A stretch of 64,000 nucleotides of DNA from Smallanthus sonchifolius. Its lineage: Eukaryota > Streptophyta > Magnoliopsida > Asterales > Asteraceae. The stretch spans positions 29,603,001 to 29,667,000 of the forward strand of contig CM042035.1 of NCBI GenBank assembly GCA_023525975.1. Reading direction: 5' to 3'. Under the pieces are notes generated by a model. The model did no database searches. It was not told the origin of the DNA and saw nothing but the letters and a program-made list of their open reading frames with translations. Shown piece by piece: positions 1-9,613 of the stretch (within the stretch, counting starts at the first letter, position 1; every line of letters starts with the position of its first letter). A program made the translations under genes and the position numbers.

Positions 1-116
1 GGTTTGTGCCTTTCTGTTTACAGTATGCAGCAAGTATGAGTTCATTTCTTTTAGAAAAATGTTAATAAGAAAATTGATCCTACTCTCACACGGAAACATT
101 TAAACTAATTTCACAG

Positions 117-337
117 GAAATAATGATGCCGAAACCCTTGTCATGAGCGAAAATCTGGTAAGCATCCTTATATGATTTCTTAGGTTAATGTGACCATATT
201 ATTTAGTATCGGTACTTTTGATTTTTGAGTCTTAGGATGATGCATCCAAGAATATTATGACAAAGATTGTTGCTGTTAAAGCTAAGTTAAACAATCTGAC
301 ACAAATGAGATTTGAACTTGATTAAGAGCATCACAAG
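117..337 (+). pseudogene. Two decayed exons of an unrecognised gene
   Basis: Two short exon-like segments (117-157 and 236-337) have good AG acceptors and GT donors, and they join in one phase to read ...NNDAETLVMSENL then DDASKNIMTKIVAVKAKL. The second carries an in-frame TAA where a Gln codon would fit (FELD-stop-EHHK), so the locus is probably dead or the 3' end of a gene lying left of the window. An acceptor-like TTTACAG before position 22 may mark an earlier exon. I do not recognise the family; the residues are helix-forming and charged. Confidence 0.35.
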
Positions 338-762
338 GTTTGTTCAGAAATCTAACCATTTCATGTTAACGGATACATCAAGCAAGCATTTGTAATTAGA
401 AACGAAATGGAAATATATATTTTTCTTTATAAGGTGGCAAGTTCGACCAGTTTACTTGCGCACAAGTCGACTTAGGCTTTGTTTAAATTTAAAGTTGATT
501 GTTATAGTTCATAAAATGGATTTGGGTTATTTTGATCCATTTAAATTAAAAGTTGATTGTTATAGTTTTATAAAGAAAATTGATTGTTATAGTTTCATAA
601 AACGGGTTCGGGTAATTTTGACTCATTTAAGTTGAAAGTTGTTTATTTGATATTTCTTAGATCTGCTCATTTTGACCCATACCTATTTTGATCACAACTC
701 GTTATTATCATTACAAAAGGAAAAAGGACATGTTACATGGAAAACTTTACAAATCATTTTTG

Positions 763-803
<41 letters not shown>
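763..803. repeat. (TA)n microsatellite
   Basis: Uninterrupted TA dinucleotide run of about 40 bp in AT-rich intergenic DNA. Around it (340-1105) I see only AT-rich sequence with degraded 'TTTGACCCATTT'-like strings typical of old MITE remnants, and no gene. Confidence 0.95.
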
Positions 804-806
<3 letters not shown>

Positions 807-1108
807 TTTATAAAAAATTAATATATAAACATACTAGGTGGAGACAACTAGAAATAAGTTTAAAAAAATAAAGCAACATAATAATTATTTTATTTTCACA
901 TCTATTTATAATAAATATATGATATATATATTTATTCCTCATAAGAAACGGCTAACATCGAAAACGAGATATTGACGACTAAAAGACTAGATTATAATAT
1001 TTATTAAACGAATTTTAATAAATATAACTACGCTAACAACAAGTCGTATCACCAACGACGATCAGGCCGGACCCTTGTAGACTATTACAAGGCAAGAGTC
1101 AAGACTTA

Positions 1109-1870
1109 GGGTCTGTTTGATATGGGGTAATTAAATGGACGAGTGAATGGAATTAACAAGGTAATGGAATTGACAAAGAAATGAAATGGACCATTCCATT
1201 TCGTTGTCTTGTTTGCTTACCATGAGAGAATTGAATAAATCATTACATTATGATGTTTAGTAGGCTAGAAAAAAATAAAGGAATACAATCGGTGGTGAGT
1301 GGTGGTGGTGGTTGGTGGCGGCGGCGGTGGTGGGTGGTTGGGGTTGGGGTTGGCAGTGGTAAGAGGAGGTGGTGGTGGGTGGTGGAGGCGTCAGGGGTGG
1401 TGGTGGTGGTGGGTGGTGGTGGAGGCGTCAGGGGTGGTGGTGGTGGGAGGTGACGGTGGGTGGTGGTGACGATGGTGGGAGGTGGGGGTGGGTGGGGGTG
1501 GGTGGTGGGGGTGGTGGAGGGAGGTGGCGGTGGGTGGTGGCGGTGGGTCGAGGTGGTGGTGGCGTCAAGAGATGGTGGTGAGTGGTGGGTGGTGGAGGCG
1601 GCGGCGGCGGCGGTTGTGGTGGGTGGTGGAGGCGGTGGTGGTAGGTGGTGGTTGGTAGGAGGGTGTGGTGGTGATGAAGGGTGAAAGAGGGGATGGAATG
1701 AAAAAAAAAACAAAGGGGGTGGATGAAATGAATTTGACGGATTTAGAGGGAATGATATTCCTTGTGGAATGGGTGATTCCATTCCATCTTCCAACCAAAC
1801 ATCATTTTTTTCATTCCCTTGTAATTGTCCATTTCATTTCACCTCTCATTCCTGCATACCAAACGCTACC
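1109..1870. mobile_element. PIF/Harbinger (Tourist-like) MITE with GGT-rich core
   Basis: The ends are inverted: left GGGTCTGTTTGATATG, and the right end reversed GGTAGCGTTTGGTATG. Both abut a TTA trinucleotide (1106-1108 and 1871-1873), the 3 bp target duplication typical of PIF/Harbinger elements. The next 100 bp on each side also pair loosely (ATGGAATG/CATTCCAT strings). No transposase is present. The core, 1290-1680, is a GGT/GGC-rich simple repeat. Reading frames through the core code only for Gly/Trp/Arg or Pro/Thr/His homopolymers and are not genes. Confidence 0.8.
1290..1680 (+). repeat. GGT/GGC-rich degenerate minisatellite
   Basis: About 390 bp consist almost only of G and T with occasional A or C, built from GGTGGT and GGCGG steps with many G-runs of 3 to 5. 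Strong strand asymmetry; the sequence could form G-quadruplexes on the + strand. It is the core of the surrounding MITE. Confidence 0.9.
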
Positions 1871-2112
1871 TTAGGGATATTGGTCATGTGACCAACCCAC
1901 CTCAAGAACAACTACTTAGATCTTAAGGTATCTTAATTAACTTAAGGCATGGCTAGGTCAGGACTATTTGGACTTACAACTTACATCATCACTCACCACC
2001 TCGTTAGCTACGGTGAGTCTCACGGCTCCACTTTTACTAATTGTTTTTAAATTTGTTTTTAAACATACGGGGGAGAAAACTTGCTCAACTTAACAACTGG
2101 ACACAAGTACAT

Positions 2113-2315
2113 ACAATGATTGTTCGGGTGAACAACACACAACGATTGTTCAAATTGAACAACATACAACGATTGTTCGGATGAACAACACACAATGATT
2201 GTTCGGGTGAACACACACCATTGGTACCTCATTGGTTCGGGCGAACAATAACCAACTAGTACAACGATTTTTCGGGTGAACAACACACATCATTGTTTGT
2301 AGAAACAATAAACAA
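2113..2315 (+). repeat. Degenerate 26-30 bp tandem repeat (GATTGTTCGGGTGAAC)
   Basis: About seven diverged units of the form ACAACGATTGTTCGGGTGAAC with CACACA linkers. Each unit contains the imperfect palindrome GTTCGGGTGAAC, so the array is also rich in small hairpins. It lies at the inner edge of a minus-strand LTR fragment. Translations through it are repetitive and not credible proteins. Confidence 0.75.
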
Positions 2316-2661
2316 CTAGAAATCTTGTGGTCCAACATCGAACTCACTAACTTTATGTTGACATTTTAAGCTTGTTTTCTCAGGTAACTAGAAACATGGG
2401 AAAGAAGGCATGTATGCATCTTTTGGATATTTCCCGTTATAACCTAAGAGCATCTAGGCTATAGCCGACAAACTTGTTGTTAAAAAGCCGTACACTTTGG
2501 TTTTAAGTGCGGTACTTTACATGTAATGTCTTAGTGGCAATTTATGTAACACCTTAGAACCTTTGATTATGAATGTATCTAGAAGTCGTTTGTTGTAATC
2601 AAAGGCTATGAACACAATGGATCGTTACGCCCCGTGTTTCCGCCCTAGGCGGGGTGTGACA
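2316..2661 (-). mobile_element. LTR terminus fragment, TGTCACACCC type
   Basis: Read on the minus strand from 2661, the sequence begins TGTCACACCCCGCCTAGGG, with GGGGCGTAAC soon after. This is the terminus style of a plant Ty3/Gypsy LTR family; a related plus-strand copy starts at 9614. It includes the sub-terminal string GTCAACATAAAG. Sequence homologous to 22.8 kb begins directly to its right, so the boundary at 2661 looks like a real element end. The inner part runs into the tandem repeat. Confidence 0.5.
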
Positions 2662-2666
2662 CATAC

Positions 2667-3345
2667 GTTTAGGTTTCAAATATTTTTTATTTTTTATTTT
2701 TTATTTTTTCCTTTCTAAAAACGATTGTTCAATTACTTTTATATTTAGTTATATTTAGTGTTACTCTAAAGAAATTGATTTATAATAAACTTTTCATTTT
2801 TTTCCTTTCAAGAGATGATTATTCAATTACTTTTAGGATTATCATAAATGAATTATCTTTTAGATTTAGTAGTTTATGATTTTGATTTAGATAAATAAGT
2901 TAAACGGTCTGGTTTAGATTGACTCGACTTATATGTATCTAAGTTAGGATTGAAATTTTGGACACGAATAATAATATGGGTCGTATTCGAATTGCATGAT
3001 TCCACCCACCAACCTGATACGATTGACACCCTTTTTGGACTAATCTATGTTGACCGGTTGATCACTTGCCACATTTTAAAGGGAAAAACAATAAAAGTAT
3101 TGTTTTTAGTACTTTGAGCCTACTAAATAATGCTGTATTTTTAGAAATTATAACGCCAACTTTTTTTAAGTATTCTACAGGACAGTCTAGAGGGTTAAAC
3201 TATCAGAAAAAACTTTTCTGTCGAATACTCTGATTAAGAAGAATTTCCGCCGCTTGGAAGGGTTAAAGGACCCCTCAGACCCTCCTGTGGTTCTGCCGAT
3301 GTTTACTCAGACATTTAAAATGACAATTTCGTAGGAATTTGATAC
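2667..3345 (+). repeat. Ancient duplicated segment, copy 1
   Basis: Colinear with 22792-23372: shared strings include GGACTAATCTATGTT, GATTTAGTAGTTT/GAATTTAGTAGTTT and ACAATTTCGTAGGAA, with substitutions and indels throughout. Further homologous blocks continue to about 7660 in this copy and 24500 in the other, with different insertions in each. No coding capacity was recognised. Confidence 0.7.
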
Positions 3346-3494
3346 GTGCCCTTTCCATGGTTCCAACCACCATGCAACAACCCAACTTTCACAAGTTCAC
3401 ATGCAACAATAGTTTGTTTGTTTGCGGTTTCCAGTTTTTTGTTTGAGTTATTTCATATTCTAGGTAATGGTCAAGTTAAGTAAGACAGTGGAAT
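3268..3494 (+). repeat. Direct repeat, copy 1 (about 225 bp)
   Basis: Starts CTCCTGTGGTTCTGCC and ends AAGTAAGACAGTGGAATA; repeated at 4015-4230 with about 90% identity by eye. The 0.5 kb between the copies holds a small ORF and a Helitron terminus, so the second copy may mark a local duplication. Confidence 0.8.
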
Positions 3495-3590
3495 AGATCG
3501 AAGGCAGGAGACCGTACCCACTCTCTCTCCCTTTTGTCTGTGCGCCTTCAAAAGTAACATCGGAGGATAAAGAAGAAGAGAGAAAAAAAG

Positions 3591-3743
3591 ATGGCACATT
3601 TATCAAAAGCTAAACAATTAAACAGAAGGAGATACCTACGCATCAAGCGGTTGCACCAAAAGTTGATAAGCTTGCACCTTACTATTCATCCAGATGTTAA
3701 TTGTTTAGTTGTTAATACTAAACAAAAGGCAACACGTGAATAG
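3591..3743 (+). CDS. Small basic ORF, unrecognised
   Basis: A 50-codon frame from ATGGCACATTTATC to a TAG. The protein is short and basic (SKAKQLNRRRYLRIKRLHQK near the N-terminus) and belongs to no family I recognise. It lies between the two 225 bp direct repeats in sequence not present in the 22.8-24.5 kb homologous copy, so it came in later or was lost there. It could be a captured exon or chance. Confidence 0.2.
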   Translation: MAHLSKAKQLNRRRYLRIKRLHQKLISLHLTIHPDVNCLVVNTKQKATRE

Positions 3744-3811
3744 TGAAGCAGCTTAGCAGGCTGCTGAACCAAGCAAGTAGCCTGCTGAATTATTTTTTTT
3801 TTCATTTTCAA

Positions 3812-4008
3812 GTCTTATACTATATATAATTTACGCTTTTAAACCGTTAGTTATGCATTTAATTTCGTTTTTTTATAACTACTTTCGTTCTGTAACTTCA
3901 AAAAACGGATTGCACGGCTGCTTTTATTTTTGATTTTTTTTGTTAGCATTCCGCTATCATTTTTTTTAAACGGTGTTGTTTTCAAATCAATTATTTTTTT
4001 ATATCATA
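3812..4008 (+). mobile_element. Helitron 5' end fragment
   Basis: Begins TCTTATACTATATATAAT, matching the TC-TATACTATATA style of plant Helitron 5' ends. The following sequence matches 23.95-24.11 kb up to TATCATAG, where this copy breaks off into the direct repeat. The other copy continues to a Helitron 3' end at 24326. Confidence 0.45.
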
Positions 4009-4014
4009 GCCTCC

Positions 4015-4230
4015 TGTGGTTCTGCCAATGTTTACTAAGACATTTAAAATGACAATTTCGTAGGAATTTGATATGTGCCCTTTCCATGGTTCCAACCATA
4101 CTCCATGTAACAACCCAACTTTCACAAGTTCACATGCACCAGCAGTTTGTTTGTTTACAGTTTCCAGTTATTTGTTTGAGTTATTTCATATTCTAGGTAC
4201 CGGATCAAGTTAAGTAAGACAGTGGAATAT
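4015..4230 (+). repeat. Direct repeat, copy 2
   Basis: Second copy of the 3268-3494 segment, with a few substitutions and a 3-4 bp insertion in the CCAACCA-TACT-CCATG part. Downstream, 4240-5147, I see AT-rich sequence with a short tandem GTAACGTTTGAGTGGAGTTG (4384-4425) and no gene. Confidence 0.8.
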
Positions 4231-5384
4231 TTTTAGTTTCATTTGTTTGTAGCCTATAAAAGGCCCTCTAATTAAGAATGAAGGCATGAATGGAAAAAAA
4301 TGAATTAATTCCCAAGTTATCTCCTACTGTCTTATGTTCTTATTTCATTCTGTTTTCTCAAAGCCGATACACATCAGAATTCGTAACGTTTGAGTGGAGT
4401 TGGGTAACGTTTGAGTGGAGTTGGGTCACGTTTATACATGTTAGGCTAACTGTAATGGTTTCACTAAAAGTGTAATCACGCCATTCAGGTTACTGTCACG
4501 TTAGTACAGATACAATCATTACCAGAATCACTAAACTCTGTTATGGTTTCATTGTCACATCACTGATTGTGCTATATTTTTAATCATTAACAAATCATTA
4601 CTTAATAAAATGAAGACAAAAAAATAAAAATATTAATTTAATATTTATAAATAACAATATGCGTGTCAAAACCACTTACGAGACCAAAAATATATCTTTT
4701 TAAAACAACTCCATTTTAGTTCAAATTTATGCCGGGATGTTCACAAGAAAAAAATAAACAAGCATGTGTATTTCGGTTTTTTAAATAGTTATCAAGGACG
4801 AGTTACTTGAAAAAAAACCTAAATTAAATCTAAATGTAATTATTTAATTAAAAATGAGAAAAATGAATTGGTGAGGTGTCGATTCTTGATTGGTAAGTTA
4901 CCTAGACTCGTTAAATGTAAACAGAAAAATGAATTGCCCCCATGCCCATGTACTGCTAATGCTCTTTAGGGCTCACGTCCCTTTAACAGCCTCAGACGCG
5001 GTGTTCACGCTGAAGGTGGTGCTCACCAACGTAAATTACTGAGGCGACACGCATGCCCCGGACAGTCTCACCGATGACACTTGGTCTTAGTTCAAAATCG
5101 TGTTTTGTCTATCTTTGTGCCTGCGAGGTCTACATGATTACATGTGCGCTAGGGCTGGCATAACATTTCAGACACGACATAATAAAACACGAATACCTGT
5201 AGTGCTCGACACGAACACGACACGATAACTAATCATGTTATTTTTTTCTAAACATGAACACGACCTGATTAGAAACATGTCACATGTTAAAGGACTTGTT
5301 TAGAGAGAGAATAAATATCACATATGTAATGAAAGAAAAAAAATGTCAAAAGTTCACGTGTCACTAACGGGTCTTAACAGGTTA

Positions 5385-7144
5385 GGGTAAAGGGGGCACC
5401 ATCGGGTATGGGAACCCGCGCGGGTACACCGCCGCCGACCCCCTACCCGAGTGAGGAACTTGTGTTTTGCGGGTATATGTACCCGAATGAAACTTGTGAA
5501 TGTAGCCGTTGGTCAAACGGCTTTATAGCCGTTGGCTATATTTAAATAAAAAAAAAACTTTTTTCCCTATATATACAATACATTTATACCATAATTTTCA
5601 CACTCAAAAATATTTCTTTCTACCATATTTTTTCTTAAAAATCATGGAATCCAAAAAAGGAAAAGCCGATACTCGAAAAAAATCAAAGGTCGGTTCTAGC
5701 CAAAACCCGTCAACACAACAACTTACTCAACCAATACAACAACCGGCATCGTACCCATATTATCCGTATGCTCAAATTCCCACACAAATGCCCGTAATGC
5801 CTACCCAAATTGCACCCGGTCAATACATCTATCCATTATATGATTAACTTACTTTTGAGCCTTTTGCACCCCGATACCAAAACTACCATTCCGTCACCTA
5901 AATCGTAATGATGAAGATCGACCACTCCCGATCTTTAATGACGACGAAGATGAAGTAGAAGTTGGTGAAGAAGAAGAAGAAGAAGATGACGACGTGGAAG
6001 AAGTAGAAGTTGGTGAAGAAGATGACCCGGCAGTCCCCGATAAATTAAAATTCCATGGACGTGCGGCACGTCAACAATGGACCGATAAACAAAATCTCGC
6101 TTTGTGTAAGGCCTGGATTCATATTTCCAAAGACTCGGTAGTCGGAAATCAACAAAAGAGATCCGGATTTTGGAAGCGTATCCTTAAGCATTATAACGAA
6201 CAAGTTGGTGGAAGAAACTGAAGTATTCACCAACTAAACTAAAAATTGACGGCTTTAAATACGCAAATGAGTTGGTTCAACGGTTGTTGGATCCGCCGAC
6301 TTAGATGTGATGAAGAAAGCGCTGAAGGATTTCCAAACTAAACACAAAAAAACTTTTGCCCACGTTGAGTGTTGGGAGCTTGTACGCCAACATGATAAAT
6401 GGGAACAAGTGTCGTTGATGGGGGAGGAGTTTTCCGGTCAATCGGAAAATAAACGAAAGTCTTCGGATTCCGCCAACTACTCAAACGATGAACACTTTAC
6501 TGCTTGGGCACCCGACCTCAACGAAGACACAACTCCAACAAGACCAAGACGAAAATCAAAGAAATCGGACAAGTCGTCAAGCAAAGGTAGTCTAGCCGAA
6601 ACGGTTGCTGAATACGCAACAATGAGAGATCAACGGGAGTCTACACGGGAGGATATTTTGAAAGTACTATTGGATTCAAAAAAGTTAAAAGATCAATATA
6701 TTAAGGTGATGGTGGAAGAACAACGGGCGGCTATTCGGGAGGATCGTATGGACCGTGATTTAAAGATGTTTACGGATCCTCACAATCATGTGACCGGACC
6801 AATGTTAGAAATAGTTCTAAAACGAAAACGTGAAATAGCTAGTCGATACGGGTGGCCTTGTGATTTCTAGATTTATTTTTATGTACTTTTTAAATTTAGT
6901 GTTTTTTTTTTATTTTAATGTACTTTTTTTTTATTTTTAATGTACTTTTTTTATTAATGAATTTATTTTAATTATTATTATTATTTGTTTTACTTAAAAA
7001 AAGAAAAAAAAATGGGAGTATTAGGGTTGTGGCCCCTTCACTTTATGGTATTAGGGTAACAAAATGGTTAAAGTGATGTAGCACAACCTCATTTGATAGT
7101 TTTTTGAGGGTAAGTTTTTGGTGAGGGTTGTGCCCCCTTCACCC
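5385..7144 (+). mobile_element. PIF/Harbinger element carrying only a Myb/SANT-like ORF
   Basis: Left end GGGTAAAGGGGGCACCAT and right end reversed GGGTGAAGGGGGCACAA form the terminal inverted repeats; TTA flanks both ends (5382-5384, 7145-7147). The 1760 bp interior holds one rightward ORF (5644-6870) but no DDE transposase. An upstream TATATATAC at about 5568 may serve as TATA. Autonomous PIF/Harbinger elements carry both a transposase and a Myb-like protein, so this is a non-autonomous derivative that kept the Myb-like partner gene. Confidence 0.8.
5644..6870 (+). pseudogene. Myb/SANT-like, NAM-associated-type protein of PIF/Harbinger (ORF1), decayed
   Basis: The frame begins MESKKGKADTRKKSKVG with a Gln/Pro-rich N-terminus, then an acidic run, then the SANT-like helix QWTDKQNLALCKAWIHISKD, KRSGFWKRILKHY, and after a break KKTFAHVECWELVRQHDKW. 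The C-terminal NAM-associated-like part ends EIASRYGWPCDF. Stops occur at about 5845, 6219 and 6300, so at least three lesions disrupt the roughly 400-residue protein. In this family the protein helps the transposase bind DNA and enter the nucleus. Sequence databases often mislabel such proteins as glutathione S-transferase T3-like. The last 187 codons (6307-6870) remain open. Confidence 0.7.
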
Positions 7145-8333
7145 TTAGCATGTTTTGGAGTGTTGGACTTAGGCTGAGCCTGGATGCAAATAGAATGTTA
7201 ACATGTCAGTATGTCATTAACAGATCTTCACAGTTTAACATGTCTTTAACCTATTTAGACACGAATTTAACCTTGTCTTAACGTGTCAACCTGTTTAAGA
7301 CACAAAACCTGTTAAGGTCAAACATGAGACATGTTAATTACATATCGTGTCATGTCCTGTTAACATGTCCGTGTCAGAAATAAATTAAAAAAAATAGATT
7401 TTTTTTTTTAGAATTCAAATCTAGTATTGTATTTGAACTATTTAGTTAACCTTTGTAATGACATATCGCTATAAATGTATTAAAAATATATAAACATTAA
7501 CCAAAAAAGATCATAAAAATAAAAATAAAAATTGTAAAAACATTTGTCACTTTTATACATTTAAAAATATTAATAATGATAAACAAATATAAAATACATA
7601 CATAAAGTATTCAAGGACTAAAGGTATAAAAAAATATATACATAAATATAATTATTTTTTTTTAAAACGGTATTTGGTACTACCCCCAATATCCGAGTGA
7701 GCCTTTCTGAGACGAGACGTCAACTGTCCATAGTGATTTGATGCTCCAGAACTGACTCACCCATGGACTATCAATGTAAAAACTCAGTTATTGCAAGAAT
7801 CATTCTTTATTTGAAAAGTTGTAACACATTACGTCATTTTCACTAACCGATATTAACTTTTTATATTAAATCCGGTCATGTTTTATCCTCGGAGGACTAT
7901 CAATGTAATTTACTTAAAAAATAAAAAATAAAAAGAATTATCGAAACACTCTCTCTACCCAAAAAGATTCACCAAACCAGCACAATATCCATAAAGAAAG
8001 TAAGATTTTTTATAAAAGAAAAAAAACCTTATTCATACACTCACTTTTTTTAATAAACATGTATGGCTATCAAAATCTTCGAAAGCAGGTTTTTGATAAA
8101 AACCTTATTCATACACTCAGATATTCATACACTCAGTTTTTATGTCGATGCCTATAATTTATCGGGTAAACTACATATATAGTTCTTTTGAAGAAAAAGA
8201 TAATTACACACTCACTAAATTTAGCATAAAAGGTAACACCGTTTAGTACTTTAGTAGAAAGAACGTGTAATATGTTATACTTGTAACTTTTTAAGCAAAG
8301 TATGATTCTTGTAAGTAATAAAATTGAAGTATG

Positions 8334-8579
8334 AAACTAACGTGCAATGACCGTTGGTCATTTGATGTAATGGTAGCCCCAAGACTTCCTATAGTGGAGG
8401 TCTTGGGTTCGAATCCTGGCAACAGCAAAAAAATAGTCTGTGTCCAGGTCAGAGGGTTTACTCAGTTGGAGGGTTTCTCCTGTGGTGGTCTGCCCTAGAT
8501 GTTCTAGGTGTTGCCCCGAAGAAATCCAATTATCCTAGAATATCTAGTGTTGTCGTTCAAAAAAAAACTAACGTGCGAT
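8334..8579 (+). mobile_element. tRNA-derived SINE with 15 bp target duplication
   Basis: The element proper is 8349-8564. It has a box-A-like region (GATGTAATGGTAGCC), a clear box B (GGTTCGAATCC, near 8407), a non-tRNA body and an A-rich tail. It is flanked by AAACTAACGTGCAAT and AAACTAACGTGCGAT, one mismatch in 15, the long duplication expected of LINE-driven integration. Transcription would use RNA polymerase III from the internal boxes. The good state of the duplication suggests a fairly young insertion. Confidence 0.85.
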
Positions 8580-8755
8580 TAATATATTGATAAAGGAAGA
8601 AAACTATAATTTAATATATATTGTATCATAAATATATTAAAATACACAAACATTACCCGTATATTAAAAAAAAGTAGATACTAAACAAATATTTCGTATG
8701 AATATAAAAGGTTGATTCTAACATGACACGGAATATTGTTAATGGGACATGCCAC

Positions 8756-8799
8756 AACCCTATACGCCTCGTATAGGGCAATACGAGGCGTATAGGGTT
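8756..8799. repeat. Perfect 19 bp inverted repeat
   Basis: Arms 8756-8774 and 8781-8799 are exact reverse complements around the loop AGGGCA; the core word is TATACGCCTCGTAT. Related words (CTATACGCGGCGTATG, CTATACGCCACGTATAG) recur to 8960 and again near 20.5-20.75 kb, suggesting a dispersed foldback family. From 8800 to 9613 I see AT-rich DNA and then a GC-richer part (9290-9610) with a broken minus-strand frame I cannot name. Confidence 0.85.
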
Positions 8800-9613
8800 T
8801 TATCTCCTGACATGTAATGCCACGTGCCATTCCTTGTCTGTCGGCTGGGATCATACGTGACGTATTACACTATACGCGGCGTATGAGTCAAGGGTAATAT
8901 TTTTGCCTCAAAACTTGGTAAATTTTGGGATATAAAGACACTATACGCCACGTATAGAAAATTTTAATTTATATAATTTTTATCTTTTTTTAATTTATAT
9001 AAGTTTGTTATATTTTTTTATTTTATATAATTTTGATCTTTTTTTTATTTATATAATTTTGATCTTTTTTTTATTTATATAATATTTATCTTTTTGTAAT
9101 CTTTTTTTAATATTTTTTATATTTTTTATGTTTTTACATTTATAATATATCAATACAACCAAACAAACAAATTAAACATTACAACCAAACAAATAACCAA
9201 AACATTACATATATTACATCAAAACATTAAATATATTGAATCAAAATGTTTTTACACACATAACAAAAGATAAAACTGACTAAAATAAAAACAACTACGT
9301 CTGACCTGCGCCGCCCTGATCCTAACCTGTGTCGCCCTGATCCTGACAAGCGTCACCCGGTTACTGACGTGGCGGTGGAAGTGGTGGTGGTTCGATGATG
9401 GCGGATCATGACAGATCCACGAGGCGATCATCAAGTCCTCCATCCGGTCGCTATGACGAGCATGTCACCGTGAGTCGGTAACAACTCCATCAAGCAAGGC
9501 CAGTGTGACCCTATCCAGCCTAACAGGTCAACGTACATGTCGAGGATGTTGTGGCAGCTGTTCGTGGACGGGCGGCTGGTCCTCCATCGCCACCCCTTGT
9601 AACGGGTCAAGCA

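Larger units (their letters stand above)
5148..7390. mobile_element. hAT-like MITE split by a Harbinger element
   Basis: 5148-5381 opens with GCTAGGGCTGGCATAAC and is full of ACACGACA/CATGTTAA words; 7148-7390 continues in the same style (GTCAACCTGTTTAAGACAC, CGTGTCATGTCCTGTTAAC). The CTAGGGCTG start resembles plant hAT MITE ends. The Harbinger element at 5385-7144 sits in the middle with its TTA duplication, so this is the older host element. The right terminus is not clear. Confidence 0.45.

Noticed and set aside
1243..1794. Long minus-strand frame encoding a Pro/Thr/His-rich protein
   Set aside because: It is the translation of the GGT-rich MITE core; all frames across it are open because of composition.
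8400..8425. tRNA gene suggested by GGTTCGAATCC
   Set aside because: The body and tail continue beyond a tRNA length, and a 15 bp duplication flanks the whole, so it is a SINE.
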